Origin: Stutzerimonas stutzeri
GTDB taxonomy: Bacteria > Pseudomonadota > Gammaproteobacteria > Pseudomonadales > Pseudomonadaceae
Direction of reading: 5' to 3'
Assembly: GCF_024451105.1 (NCBI RefSeq)
Contig: NZ_JANGEY010000007.1
Span: 1-64,000, forward strand
DNA: 64,000 nucleotides
Under the pieces are notes generated by a model. That model saw nothing but the letters and a program-made list of their open reading frames with translations. It was not told where the DNA came from and made no database searches. Made by a program: the position numbers and the translations under genes. Each line of letters opens with the position of its first letter. Positions within the stretch are counted from its first letter, which is position 1. Below are positions 56,878-64,000 of the stretch, piece after piece.

Positions 56878-56893
56878 TGGCACGGCCTTCGCA
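56878..56893 (+). promoter_or_regulatory. Sigma-54 promoter candidate for codB
   Basis: TGGCACGGCCTTCGCA fits the -24/-12 consensus TGGCAC-N5-TTGCA with one mismatch (TCGC). The GG at 56879-56880 and GC at 56891-56892 are exactly ten bases apart, as required. Transcription would start near 56904, about 28 bases before the codB ATG. This agrees with nitrogen control of pyrimidine breakdown. Confidence 0.7.
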
Positions 56894-56931
56894 AAAGACT
56901 CCGTATCCCCACCCATTACGGAGCACCCGTC

Positions 56932-58200
56932 ATGACCCAGACAGACAGTGACTTCCCCCTCAGCGAAGTGCCCGCCGGCGCGCGCCAGGGGCTGTGGTCC
57001 ACCACCCTCCTGCTGTTCGGCTTCACCTTCTTCACCGCCACCATGTTCGCCGGCGGCAAGATCGGCCTGGCGTTCGACTTCAAGACCATGCTGTGGGCGG
57101 CGGTGCTGGGCAATTGCCTGCTCGGCCTGTATGCCGCGGTGCTTGGCCTGATCGCCTGCCGCAGCGGCCTGAATTCGGTGCTGATGGGCCGCTTCTGCTT
57201 CGGCGAGCTGGGCAGCAAGCTGTCCGACGTGCTGCTCGGCTTCACCCAGATCGGCTGGTACGCCTGGGGCACCGCGACCATCGCCATCGTGCTGGTCAAG
57301 CTGCTCGGCCTGCCGGAGGGCTGGACCATCCCGCTGATGGTGCTGTTCGGCTTCGGCTTCTGCCTGACCGCCTATGTCGGCTACAAGGGCATGGATATCC
57401 TGTCGCGCTTCGCCGTGCCGGCGATGCTGATCCTGCTGGGCATCTCGCTGTGGATCGCCACCCGCGACATCGGCGGGCTGGACCGGCTGCTGGCCGTGCA
57501 GCCGCAGGAAAGCATGAGCCTGAACATGGCCATCACCATGGTCTTCGGCACCTTCGTCAGCGGCGCCATCCAGGCCACCAACTGGACCCGCTTCGCCAGG
57601 AGCGGCCGGGTGGCGGTGCTCGCCAGCCTGTTCGGCTTCTTCATCGGCAACGGCCTGATGATCGTCACCGGCGCCTACGGCGCGATCATCTACCAGCAGC
57701 CGGACGTCGTCGAAGTGCTGGTCGTGCAGGGGCTGTCGATGGCCGCCGTGGTGCTGCTGTTCCTCAACATCTGGACCACCCAGGACAACACCATCTACAA
57801 CTTCGCCGCCGCCGGCTGCAACCTGGTGCGCAGCGACCGCCGCAAGACCATCACCCTGTGCGGCGCCGCGATCGGCACCCTGCTGGCCATCGGCGGCATG
57901 TACGAGATGCTGATCCCCTTCCTGATCCTGCTCGGCTCGGTGATTCCGCCGCTGGGCGGGGTGATCATGGCCGACTACTTCCATGCCCATAAGGGCCGCT
58001 ATCCGAAGCTCGCCGAGGCCCGCCTGCCGAAGTTCAACCTGCTGGGCCTCAGTGCCTACGCCATCGGCGTGGCCTGCGCCTTCGTCTCGCCCTGGCTGGC
58101 GCCCATCGCCGGCATCGCCGCGGCCTTCTTCGGCTACGTCGCCCTTTACGAGATCCGCCGCGCGGCCCTGGCCCAGCGCGTCGAGGTGCCCAGCGCATGA
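56932..58200 (+). CDS. codB: Cytosine permease-type NCS1 transporter
   Basis: This 422-residue membrane protein has about 12 helices and belongs to the NCS1 family. The segments FTFFTATMFAGGKIG, FCFGELGSKLSDVLLGFTQIGWY and NIWTTQDNTIYNFAAAG are typical of CodB. The start MTQTDSDFP follows GGAGCAC. A longer frame reaching into the promoter is rejected. It overlaps the PucR gene by four bases. Related codB-like genes also occur in some Pseudomonas hut clusters, so another purine or pyrimidine substrate is possible. Confidence 0.9.
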   Translation: MTQTDSDFPLSEVPAGARQGLWSTTLLLFGFTFFTATMFAGGKIGLAFDFKTMLWAAVLGNCLLGLYAAVLGLIACRSGLNSVLMGRFCFGELGSKLSDVLLGFTQIGWYAWGTATIAIVLVKLLGLPEGWTIPLMVLFGFGFCLTAYVGYKGMDILSRFAVPAMLILLGISLWIATRDIGGLDRLLAVQPQESMSLNMAITMVFGTFVSGAIQATNWTRFARSGRVAVLASLFGFFIGNGLMIVTGAYGAIIYQQPDVVEVLVVQGLSMAAVVLLFLNIWTTQDNTIYNFAAAGCNLVRSDRRKTITLCGAAIGTLLAIGGMYEMLIPFLILLGSVIPPLGGVIMADYFHAHKGRYPKLAEARLPKFNLLGLSAYAIGVACAFVSPWLAPIAGIAAAFFGYVALYEIRRAALAQRVEVPSA

Positions 58201-59438
58201 GCCTTAGCGTCGCCGACGTGCTCGCCCTGCCCGGCCTGGAGAGCCTGAGCCTGCGGGCCGGGCAGGCCCGCCTGCACAACCGGATCAGCTGGCCCTACGT
58301 GGCGGAGAACGAGAGCATCGCCGAGTGGGTGCTGGGCGGCGAGCTGGTGTTCGTCACCGGCATCAACCACCCGCGCGACGAGGCCAGCCTGCTGCGCCTG
58401 GTGCAGGAAGCCCACGACAGCCTGTGCGCCGGTCTGGTGATCCTCACCGGCGGGGACTACCTGCACGCCATTCCCGCGTCGGTGAGCGCCGCCGCAGAGC
58501 GCCTGGGTTTGCCGCTGCTCGAGCAGCCCTACGCGCTGAAGCTGGTGCTGGTCACCCACAGCATCGGCACGGCGCTGGTGCAGGCGCAGATGCTCGGCCG
58601 CTCGCGCCAGCATGTGCTGGAGCAGCTGCTCGAGGGCGACTACCACTCCCTCGACCTGCTGCACCAGCGTGCCGACGCGGTGCAGCTGTCGCTGAGCACG
58701 CCGCAGCAGATCGCCCTGTTCAAGCTGGAGGGCAGCGAGGCGCTGTTCGCCGCGCAGTCCGCCGGCGAGGCCGAGCAGCAGCTGCAGGCCCGGCGCCAGC
58801 GCGTGCAGCTCAGCCTGCAGCAGGCGCTGAGCGAGCTGGGCGCGGAACTGCCGCTGGTGCCGCAGGGCGAGCACTGGATCGCCCTGCTGCCCTGCGCCGA
58901 CAGCCAGGCCGCGGCGCGCAATCGCCAGCGGCTGGCCGACTTCCTGGCAGCCCTCAGGGCGGAGCTGGCGCCGCTGCGCCTGTTCCTCGGCCTGAGCAGC
59001 GGCGAGCACCGCCCGGAGCGCTATGCCGCGGGACTGCGCGAAGCGCGTCAGGCGCTGCAGGCGGCGCAGGGCTTTCCCGAGCGGCTCGGCCTGTGCTGCT
59101 TCAGCGAGCTGGGCGTGCTGCGCCTGCTCGGCGCGATCGGCGACCGCCACCTGCTCGACCGGTTCGTCGCCGAGGTGCTCGGCGCGGCGCTCGGCGACGA
59201 CCTGCGCCACGAGCCGGTGCTGCTGCCGACCCTGGAAGCCTGGACCCAGGAGAACGGCAACCTCGCCCTCGCCGCCCAGCGCCTGGGCGTGCACCGCAAC
59301 ACCCTGAGCTACCGCCTGCAGCGTTTCGAGACGCTCACCGGGCGCAGCCTCGACGATCCCCACGCGCGTCTCGACATCGCCGTCGCGCTGCTGATCCGCC
59401 GCCTGTTTTCCACCCAGCCTTCCCGGAGTCACTCATGA
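58197..59438 (+). CDS. PucR-family transcriptional regulator
   Basis: This 413-residue regulator has an N-terminal PucR effector region (SVADVLALPGLESLSLRAG, ELVFVTGINHP) and a C-terminal helix-turn-helix (GNLALAAQRLGVHRNTLSYRLQRFETLTG). The family controls purine, pyrimidine and amino-acid catabolic genes. It is embedded between codB and codA with four-base overlaps on both sides, so it very likely controls this operon. Activator or repressor action is not visible from sequence. Confidence 0.9.
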   Translation: MSLSVADVLALPGLESLSLRAGQARLHNRISWPYVAENESIAEWVLGGELVFVTGINHPRDEASLLRLVQEAHDSLCAGLVILTGGDYLHAIPASVSAAAERLGLPLLEQPYALKLVLVTHSIGTALVQAQMLGRSRQHVLEQLLEGDYHSLDLLHQRADAVQLSLSTPQQIALFKLEGSEALFAAQSAGEAEQQLQARRQRVQLSLQQALSELGAELPLVPQGEHWIALLPCADSQAAARNRQRLADFLAALRAELAPLRLFLGLSSGEHRPERYAAGLREARQALQAAQGFPERLGLCCFSELGVLRLLGAIGDRHLLDRFVAEVLGAALGDDLRHEPVLLPTLEAWTQENGNLALAAQRLGVHRNTLSYRLQRFETLTGRSLDDPHARLDIAVALLIRRLFSTQPSRSHS

Positions 59439-60682
59439 ACATCATCAACGCCCGCCTGCGTGGCCGTGACGGCCTGTACCGCATCGAGCTGCACGGCCAG
59501 CGCATCAGCGCCATCGAGGAGCAACAAGGCCCGAACGCAGCGCTGCTGATGCCGGGCGACCTGGACGCCGCGGGCAACCTGGTCACCGCCCCCTTCGTCG
59601 AGCCGCACATCCACCTCGACGCCGCGCTCACCGCCGGCGAGCCGCACTGGAACATGAGCGGCACCCTGTTCGAGGGCATCGAGCGCTGGGCCGAGCGCAA
59701 GGCGCTGGTCACCCACGAGGACACCAAGAGCCGCGCCAGGCGCACCATCGACATGCTGGTCGACCACGGCATCCAGCACGTGCGCACCCACGTCGACGTC
59801 ACCGACCCGTCGCTGGCCGCGCTCAAGGCCATGCTCGAGGTGCGCGAGGAGACCCGCCACCTGGTCGACCTGCAGATCGTCGCCTTCCCCCAGGAGGGCA
59901 TCGAATCGTTCAGGAACGGCCGCGAACTGATGACCGAAGCGGTGGCCATGGGCGCCGACGTGATCGGCGGCATCCCGCACTTCGAATACACCCGCGACCA
60001 GGGCGTCAGCTCGGTGAAGTTCCTCATGGACCTGGCCGAGCGCAGCGGCTGCCTGGTCGACGTGCACTGCGACGAGATCGACGACCCGCAGTCGCGCTTC
60101 CTCGAGGTGCTCGCCGAGGAAGCGCGGGTGCGCGACATGGGCGAGCGGGTCACCGCCAGCCACACCTGCGCCATGGGTTCCTACGACAACGCCTACTGCT
60201 ACAAGCTGTTCCGCCTGCTCAAGCGCTCGAAGATCAACTTCATCTCCTGCCCGACCGAGAGCATCCACCTGCAGGGGCGCATGGACAGCTACCCGAAGCG
60301 CCGCGGCCTGACCCGCGTCGCCGAGATCGACCGCGCCGGGATGAACATCTGCTTCGCCCAGGACTCGATCGTCGACCCCTGGTACCCGCTGGGCAACGGC
60401 AACATCCTGCGCGTGCTGGAAGCCGGCCTGCACATCTGCCACATGCTCGGCTACGCGGACCTGCAGCGCGCCCTCGACCTGGTCACCGACAACGGCGCGA
60501 GGACCCTGCAGCTGGGCGAGCGCTACGGCATCGAGGTCGGCCGCCCGGCCAACCTGCTGATCCTCTCGGCGCCCAGCGACTACGAGCTGCTGCGCAGCCA
60601 GGGCCAGGTGCTGGCTTCCATCCGTCATGGCGAGCTGCTGCTGCGGCGCCGGCCGGCGCAGGTGGAGCGCTGCAGGTACTGA
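59435..60682 (+). CDS. codA: Cytosine deaminase
   Basis: This 415-residue amidohydrolase converts cytosine to uracil and ammonia. Metal ligands are His58 and His60 (EPHIHLDAA), His in VHCDEIDD, His in TASHTCAMGSY, and Asp310 in CFAQDSIVDPW. The Glu of HCDE is the proton carrier. The residue after Asp310 is Ser311, where E. coli CodA has Asp314. It overlaps the PucR gene by four bases and is the last gene of the operon. Confidence 0.92.
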   Translation: MNIINARLRGRDGLYRIELHGQRISAIEEQQGPNAALLMPGDLDAAGNLVTAPFVEPHIHLDAALTAGEPHWNMSGTLFEGIERWAERKALVTHEDTKSRARRTIDMLVDHGIQHVRTHVDVTDPSLAALKAMLEVREETRHLVDLQIVAFPQEGIESFRNGRELMTEAVAMGADVIGGIPHFEYTRDQGVSSVKFLMDLAERSGCLVDVHCDEIDDPQSRFLEVLAEEARVRDMGERVTASHTCAMGSYDNAYCYKLFRLLKRSKINFISCPTESIHLQGRMDSYPKRRGLTRVAEIDRAGMNICFAQDSIVDPWYPLGNGNILRVLEAGLHICHMLGYADLQRALDLVTDNGARTLQLGERYGIEVGRPANLLILSAPSDYELLRSQGQVLASIRHGELLLRRRPAQVERCRY

Positions 60683-60739
60683 GCGGCGCCCGGCGGCCAG
60701 TCCAGGCAGCGTCTTCGTCCGCCCGGAGCGCACCGGGCC

Positions 60740-62443
60740 TCACCGATCCCGCTCGCGGTCCAGCACGGGCTTGTAGCCCCAATCCCTCACACCCTGGATC
60801 AGCTGATCGATCTCCTCGGCCGGCACGTTGAGCATCTGCAGGGCCGTCGCGCCGAGGCGCAGGCTCGCCTCGATGGTTTCCGGGTAGGCATGCAGGGCGC
60901 CGGCCTCGAGCAGTCGGGTGCTCGCGTCGAGGTCGCGGGCCCGCGCGATGACCGGCACCTGCGGGCACATCCGGCTCAGATGGGCGATGGCGCGCAGCGC
61001 CGTGCTGGAACTGTCGACCGTGATCACCACCAGCGAGGCGCGCTCCACGCGGATGGCCGAGAGCAGCTCCGGATCGGAGACGTCGCCGTAGGCCACCGGG
61101 TGACCGTCCGCCCGGCCCTGGGCGACCCGTTTCGGGTCGCTGTCGAAGGCCACGAACGGCACGCCGCGGGCGTGCAGCAGCACCGCGATGGCGTGGCCGA
61201 CGCGGCCATAGCCGCCGAGCACGACGCGCTGCTCGGGCTCCTCCAGCGAGGCCGGCAGGGCGGTCGTCTCGACGTGCGGGAGCCGGGCCAGCCGGCCGGC
61301 GATGGCGCCGTTGAAGCGGATCAGCACGGCGCCGGCGATCATCGAGAGCAGCACCGCGGTGATGGCGACCTGTCCCAGCTGCATGTCGAGCACCCCGGAG
61401 TCCAGGGCGATGGCGACGAGCGCCAGGCCGAATTCGCCGCCCACGCTCAGCAGCAGGCCGGAGCGCCAGGCGGTCTGGATGTCGACCCCGCTCATGCGCA
61501 CCAGGACGGCGACGACCAGCGTCTTGCTGGCCAGGATGAGCAGCGCGCCGAGCAGGACCCAGTGCCAGATGGGCGGTATCGCGGCCGGGTCGAAGCGCAT
61601 GCCGATGCCGATGAAGAACAGGCCGAGCAGCACGTCGCGGAAGGGCCGGATGCTCGACTCCACCTGGTGGCGGAACTCCGTCTCGCCCAGCATCATGCCG
61701 GCCAGAAAGCCGCCGAAGGCCAGCGACAGGCCGAGGCTGTTGGTGGTCCAGGCGGCCAGCAGGGCGACCAGCAGCACCGCCAGGGTGAACACCTCGATGG
61801 AGCGGCGCGCGGAGACCAGATGGAACAGCGGGCGCAGCAGCCAGCGGCCCACCAGGAACACCAGGGCGAAGGCCAGCACCGCCTGTGCGAGCGCCCAGCC
61901 CAGCGCGCCCGCCAGCACGTCCGCGGCGACCGACGCGCCGAGCACGGGGACGATCACCAGGAAGGGCACGGCGGTGACGTCCTGGAACACCGACATCGCC
62001 AGGCCGAGGCGGCCGTGGGGGGTGCTCTCCTCGCCCTGCTCGCCGAGCAGGCTGGCGATGATGGTGGTCGACGACTGGGCGAACACGGCGCCGAACACGA
62101 AGGCGGCGGCGACGGGCAGCCCGGCGAGCCACACGAGGCCCCCGACCAGCAGGGTGGTGAGGACCACCTGGCCGGTGCCCAGGCCCAGCACCTGGTGGCG
62201 CAACGCCTGCAGTTGCGGCAGGGAGAAGTTGAGCCCGATGGTGAACAGCAGGAAGACCACGCCGAACTCGGCGAGCGTTGCGAACTCCGGCACCGAGACC
62301 GTCGGCCCCAGGGTGTGCGGGCCGAGGATCACGCCCACCAGCAGATAGCCCAGGCTGGTCGGGATGTGCAGGCGCTGGAAGGCGACCACCACGGCGATCG
62401 CCACGCCCAGCAGCAGCAGGATCTGTGCGAGATGCTCCATCAT
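60740..62443 (-). CDS. CPA2-family cation/proton antiporter, Kef/YbaL-like
   Basis: This 567-residue membrane protein has about 12 helices (LHIPTSLGYLLVGVILGPHTLG, AQSSTTIIASLL and FGGFLAGMMLGETEF are typical), followed from about residue 400 by an RCK_N domain with the Rossmann motif VVLGGYGRVGHAI. The acidic QDV segment (MSVFQDVTAVPFL) carries the ion-binding Asp. It probably exports K+ in exchange for protons, with NAD(H)-type control. No ancillary KefF/G gene is nearby. Confidence 0.92.
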   Translation of the reverse strand: MMEHLAQILLLLGVAIAVVVAFQRLHIPTSLGYLLVGVILGPHTLGPTVSVPEFATLAEFGVVFLLFTIGLNFSLPQLQALRHQVLGLGTGQVVLTTLLVGGLVWLAGLPVAAAFVFGAVFAQSSTTIIASLLGEQGEESTPHGRLGLAMSVFQDVTAVPFLVIVPVLGASVAADVLAGALGWALAQAVLAFALVFLVGRWLLRPLFHLVSARRSIEVFTLAVLLVALLAAWTTNSLGLSLAFGGFLAGMMLGETEFRHQVESSIRPFRDVLLGLFFIGIGMRFDPAAIPPIWHWVLLGALLILASKTLVVAVLVRMSGVDIQTAWRSGLLLSVGGEFGLALVAIALDSGVLDMQLGQVAITAVLLSMIAGAVLIRFNGAIAGRLARLPHVETTALPASLEEPEQRVVLGGYGRVGHAIAVLLHARGVPFVAFDSDPKRVAQGRADGHPVAYGDVSDPELLSAIRVERASLVVITVDSSSTALRAIAHLSRMCPQVPVIARARDLDASTRLLEAGALHAYPETIEASLRLGATALQMLNVPAEEIDQLIQGVRDWGYKPVLDRERDR

Positions 62444-62621
62444 CGGCGCATTCCGCCCGCGACCGCGAGCGGACGGTCGCGCGCCGGGTCCCCGTGCGGC
62501 AGGCGGAGCAGGCGACGGTCATGCGGCATGGCGGAAGACTCCCTCACGGCTGACGACGAACCGCCCCGAGGGTAGCGCGGCGCCCGCGGGAAAAACAGCG
62601 CACGCGACCGCGGCGCCGGCA

Positions 62622-63536
62622 TCAGCCGGAAGCGGCGGCGCCCCCGCCGGCCTCCAGCGCCCGCCACAACCGCCGCACCGCCGGCTTGTGCAGCAGTGCG
62701 CAGCGGTACAGGCGGATTTCCAGCGGCACCTGCCACTGCTCGTCGCCGCACACCGCCAGCTCGCCGCGCGCCAGTTCGTGCTCCACCGACAGGCGCGGCA
62801 CCCAGGCCACGCCGAGGCCCTGCAGGGCCATGCTCTTCAGGCTGTCGGCCATCGCCGTCTCGTACACGGTGGTCGAGCGCAGGCCGCGCTGGCGCAGCAG
62901 CAGGTTGACCGAGCGGCCGAGGAAGGCGCCGGCGGTGTAGGCCAAGAGCGGCACGCTCTGCCCGCCGTCGAGGTCGAACAGCGGGCGGCCGGCGTCGTCC
63001 ACCGCGCACACCGGCAGCATGGCGGTGGCGCCCAGGTGCAGCGAGGGGAACAGCTCGGGGTCGAGCTGCAGCGAGGCTTCCGGGTCGTAGTAGGCGAGGA
63101 TCAGGTCGCAGGTGCCGTCGCGCAGGGCGTGCATCGCCTCGCCGACGTTGGTGGCGACCAGCCGGCTCTTGATCGTCAGGCCGGCGCGGCGCAGGCCGGC
63201 GATCCAGCTCGGGAAGAAGCCGAGGGTCAGCGAGTGGGCGGCGGCGAACTGCAGCAGGTCGCCCTGCTCGCCCTCCAGATCGTGCAGGTGGCGCACCGCC
63301 TCGCCGAGCTGGCCGACCACGTTGCGCGCGGTGACCAGGAACAGCTGGCCGGCCTCGGTCAGCTCCACCGGGGTGCGCGCGCGGTTGACCAGGGTCAGGC
63401 CGAGGGCCTCCTCCAGCGCCTTGATGCGCCGGCTGAACGCCGGCTGGGTGACGAAGCGCTTGAGCGCCGCCTGGGAGAAGCTGCGGGTGGCGGCCAGGGC
63501 GACGAAGTCCTCCAGCCACTTGGTTTCCAGATTCAT
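62622..63536 (-). CDS. LysR-family regulator, HypT/YjiE-like
   Basis: This 304-residue regulator has an N-terminal helix-turn-helix (MNLETKWLEDFVALAATRSF, TQPAFSRRIKALEEALG). Its effector domain (AMADSLKSMALQGLGVAWVP) resembles HypT/YjiE, a hypochlorite-responsive protein. In other pseudomonads a LysR gene also sits divergent from aspA, so control of aspA is likely. It is transcribed away from aspA with 170 bases between starts. A short related fragment lies at 56661-56714. Confidence 0.88.
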   Translation of the reverse strand: MNLETKWLEDFVALAATRSFSQAALKRFVTQPAFSRRIKALEEALGLTLVNRARTPVELTEAGQLFLVTARNVVGQLGEAVRHLHDLEGEQGDLLQFAAAHSLTLGFFPSWIAGLRRAGLTIKSRLVATNVGEAMHALRDGTCDLILAYYDPEASLQLDPELFPSLHLGATAMLPVCAVDDAGRPLFDLDGGQSVPLLAYTAGAFLGRSVNLLLRQRGLRSTTVYETAMADSLKSMALQGLGVAWVPRLSVEHELARGELAVCGDEQWQVPLEIRLYRCALLHKPAVRRLWRALEAGGGAAASG

Positions 63537-63706
63537 CGCGCCTCCGCGGGGGCCGGCCGGGTCGCCGGCGTCAATTTGCCGTTACGGCCTCATTATGCCG
63601 ATTCGACATGACCCAGCAAGCAACAGCATTGGCCGCCGCTGCGCCAGGAGCCCTAACCTATGGGCGTCGCGGTGCTCGCCGCCATCCTTCGGAACCTCGC
63701 CCCATC

Positions 63707-64000
63707 ATGTCCGCTGCTGCATCCTTCCGTATCGAAAAAGACCTGCTCGGTACCCTCGAAGTCCCCGCCGACGCCTACTACGGCATCCAGACCCTGCGCG
63801 CGGTGCAGAACTTCCGCCTGTCCGGGGTGCCGCTGGCGCACTACCCGAAACTGGTGATCGCCCTGGCGATGGTCAAGCAGGCCGCCGCCGACGCCAACCA
63901 CCAGCTCGGCCACCTCGACGGCGACAAGCACGCGGCGATCAGCCAGGCCTGCGCGCGGCTGATCCGCGGCGAGTTCCACGACCAGTTCGTGGTCGACGTG
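63707..64000 (+). CDS. aspA: Aspartate ammonia-lyase, N-terminal part (truncated by window end)
   Basis: The 98 visible codons read MSAAASFRIEKDLLGTLEVP, then DAYYGIQTLRAVQNF, the start typical of AspA, which splits aspartate to fumarate and ammonia. The catalytic Ser loop lies beyond the window. The reading frame is open to the end. The divergent LysR gene supports the identification. Confidence 0.94.
   Translation, partial: MSAAASFRIEKDLLGTLEVPADAYYGIQTLRAVQNFRLSGVPLAHYPKLVIALAMVKQAAADANHQLGHLDGDKHAAISQACARLIRGEFHDQFVVDV

Larger units (their letters stand above)
56621..56931. other. 311-base intergenic region between hutC and codB
   Basis: Apart from the LysR relic, this stretch holds a perfect dyad TTGTGCA-AAC-TGCACAA (56829-56845) and the sigma-54-type promoter of codB (56878-56893). 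No gene is seen. The dyad lies about 35 bases upstream of the -24 element and could bind the PucR regulator or another activator. Confidence 0.6.

Overview
This 64-kb window reads as chromosomal DNA of a high-GC gammaproteobacterium of the Pseudomonas group. The strongest evidence is gene order. The run thrB, DUF2782, polA, engB, cytochrome c5, cytochrome c4, dsbA follows the block known from Pseudomonas, with a candidate ErsA-type small RNA between polA and engB. Split pntAA/pntAB/pntB, BenR/BenABCD, PcaR-like and AspA-plus-LysR neighbourhoods fit the same group. No rRNA, tRNA, CRISPR array, integrase or insertion sequence was seen.

Layout. Positions 1-5025 (minus strand) hold a complete branched-chain/aromatic-type ABC importer and the start of a small membrane protein. 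Positions 5280-14421 (minus) form an aromatic-acid block: an OprD-family porin, a BenK-type transporter carrying a frameshift, benD, benC, benB, benA, benR and a pcaR-like regulator. Upstream of benA are two identical XylS/BenR-type half-operators. Positions 14705-17858 hold an MFS exporter, a heme-less bacterial ferritin, a zinc-binding CZB protein and a hemerythrin. Positions 17865-26451 are the conserved polA/dsbA block, followed by a nuclease-fold protein and a lipoprotein amidase. Positions 26601-31627 hold a TAXI-type TRAP transporter, a cytochrome b561 and a cytochrome c'. Positions 31735-32905 are a BigR-like sulfur-sensing repressor with two YeeE/YedE half-transporters.

Positions 33188-37809 encode the proton-translocating transhydrogenase and a CoA transferase. 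Positions 37943-45887 contain a transporter, a hydrolase, a thioesterase, a glutamine-synthetase-like enzyme with an aminotransferase, pbpG and small membrane or periplasmic proteins. Positions 46083-49937 hold purK, purE and an iron-sulfur photolyase operon. Positions 50348-56620 are a compact histidine-utilization operon (hutI, hutG, hutU, hutH, hutC) whose HutG belongs to the arginase-fold formimidoylglutamase type. Positions 56932-60682 are codB, a PucR regulator and codA behind a probable sigma-54 promoter. The window ends with a Kef-type antiporter, a LysR regulator and the start of aspA.

How it works together: the left part imports benzoate-like acids and oxidises them to catechol, the middle is housekeeping and respiration, and the right part breaks down histidine and cytosine for carbon and nitrogen. 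A-rich AACAACAA-type motifs lie next to the starts of several catabolic genes, which suggests shared Crc/Hfq catabolite repression. The most notable non-coding signals are the ErsA-like RNA with a sigma-22-type promoter, the BenR operators, the codB sigma-54 promoter, a terminator-like hairpin in the purE leader, overlapping palindromes ahead of the photolyase operon, and a 54-base relic of a LysR gene.
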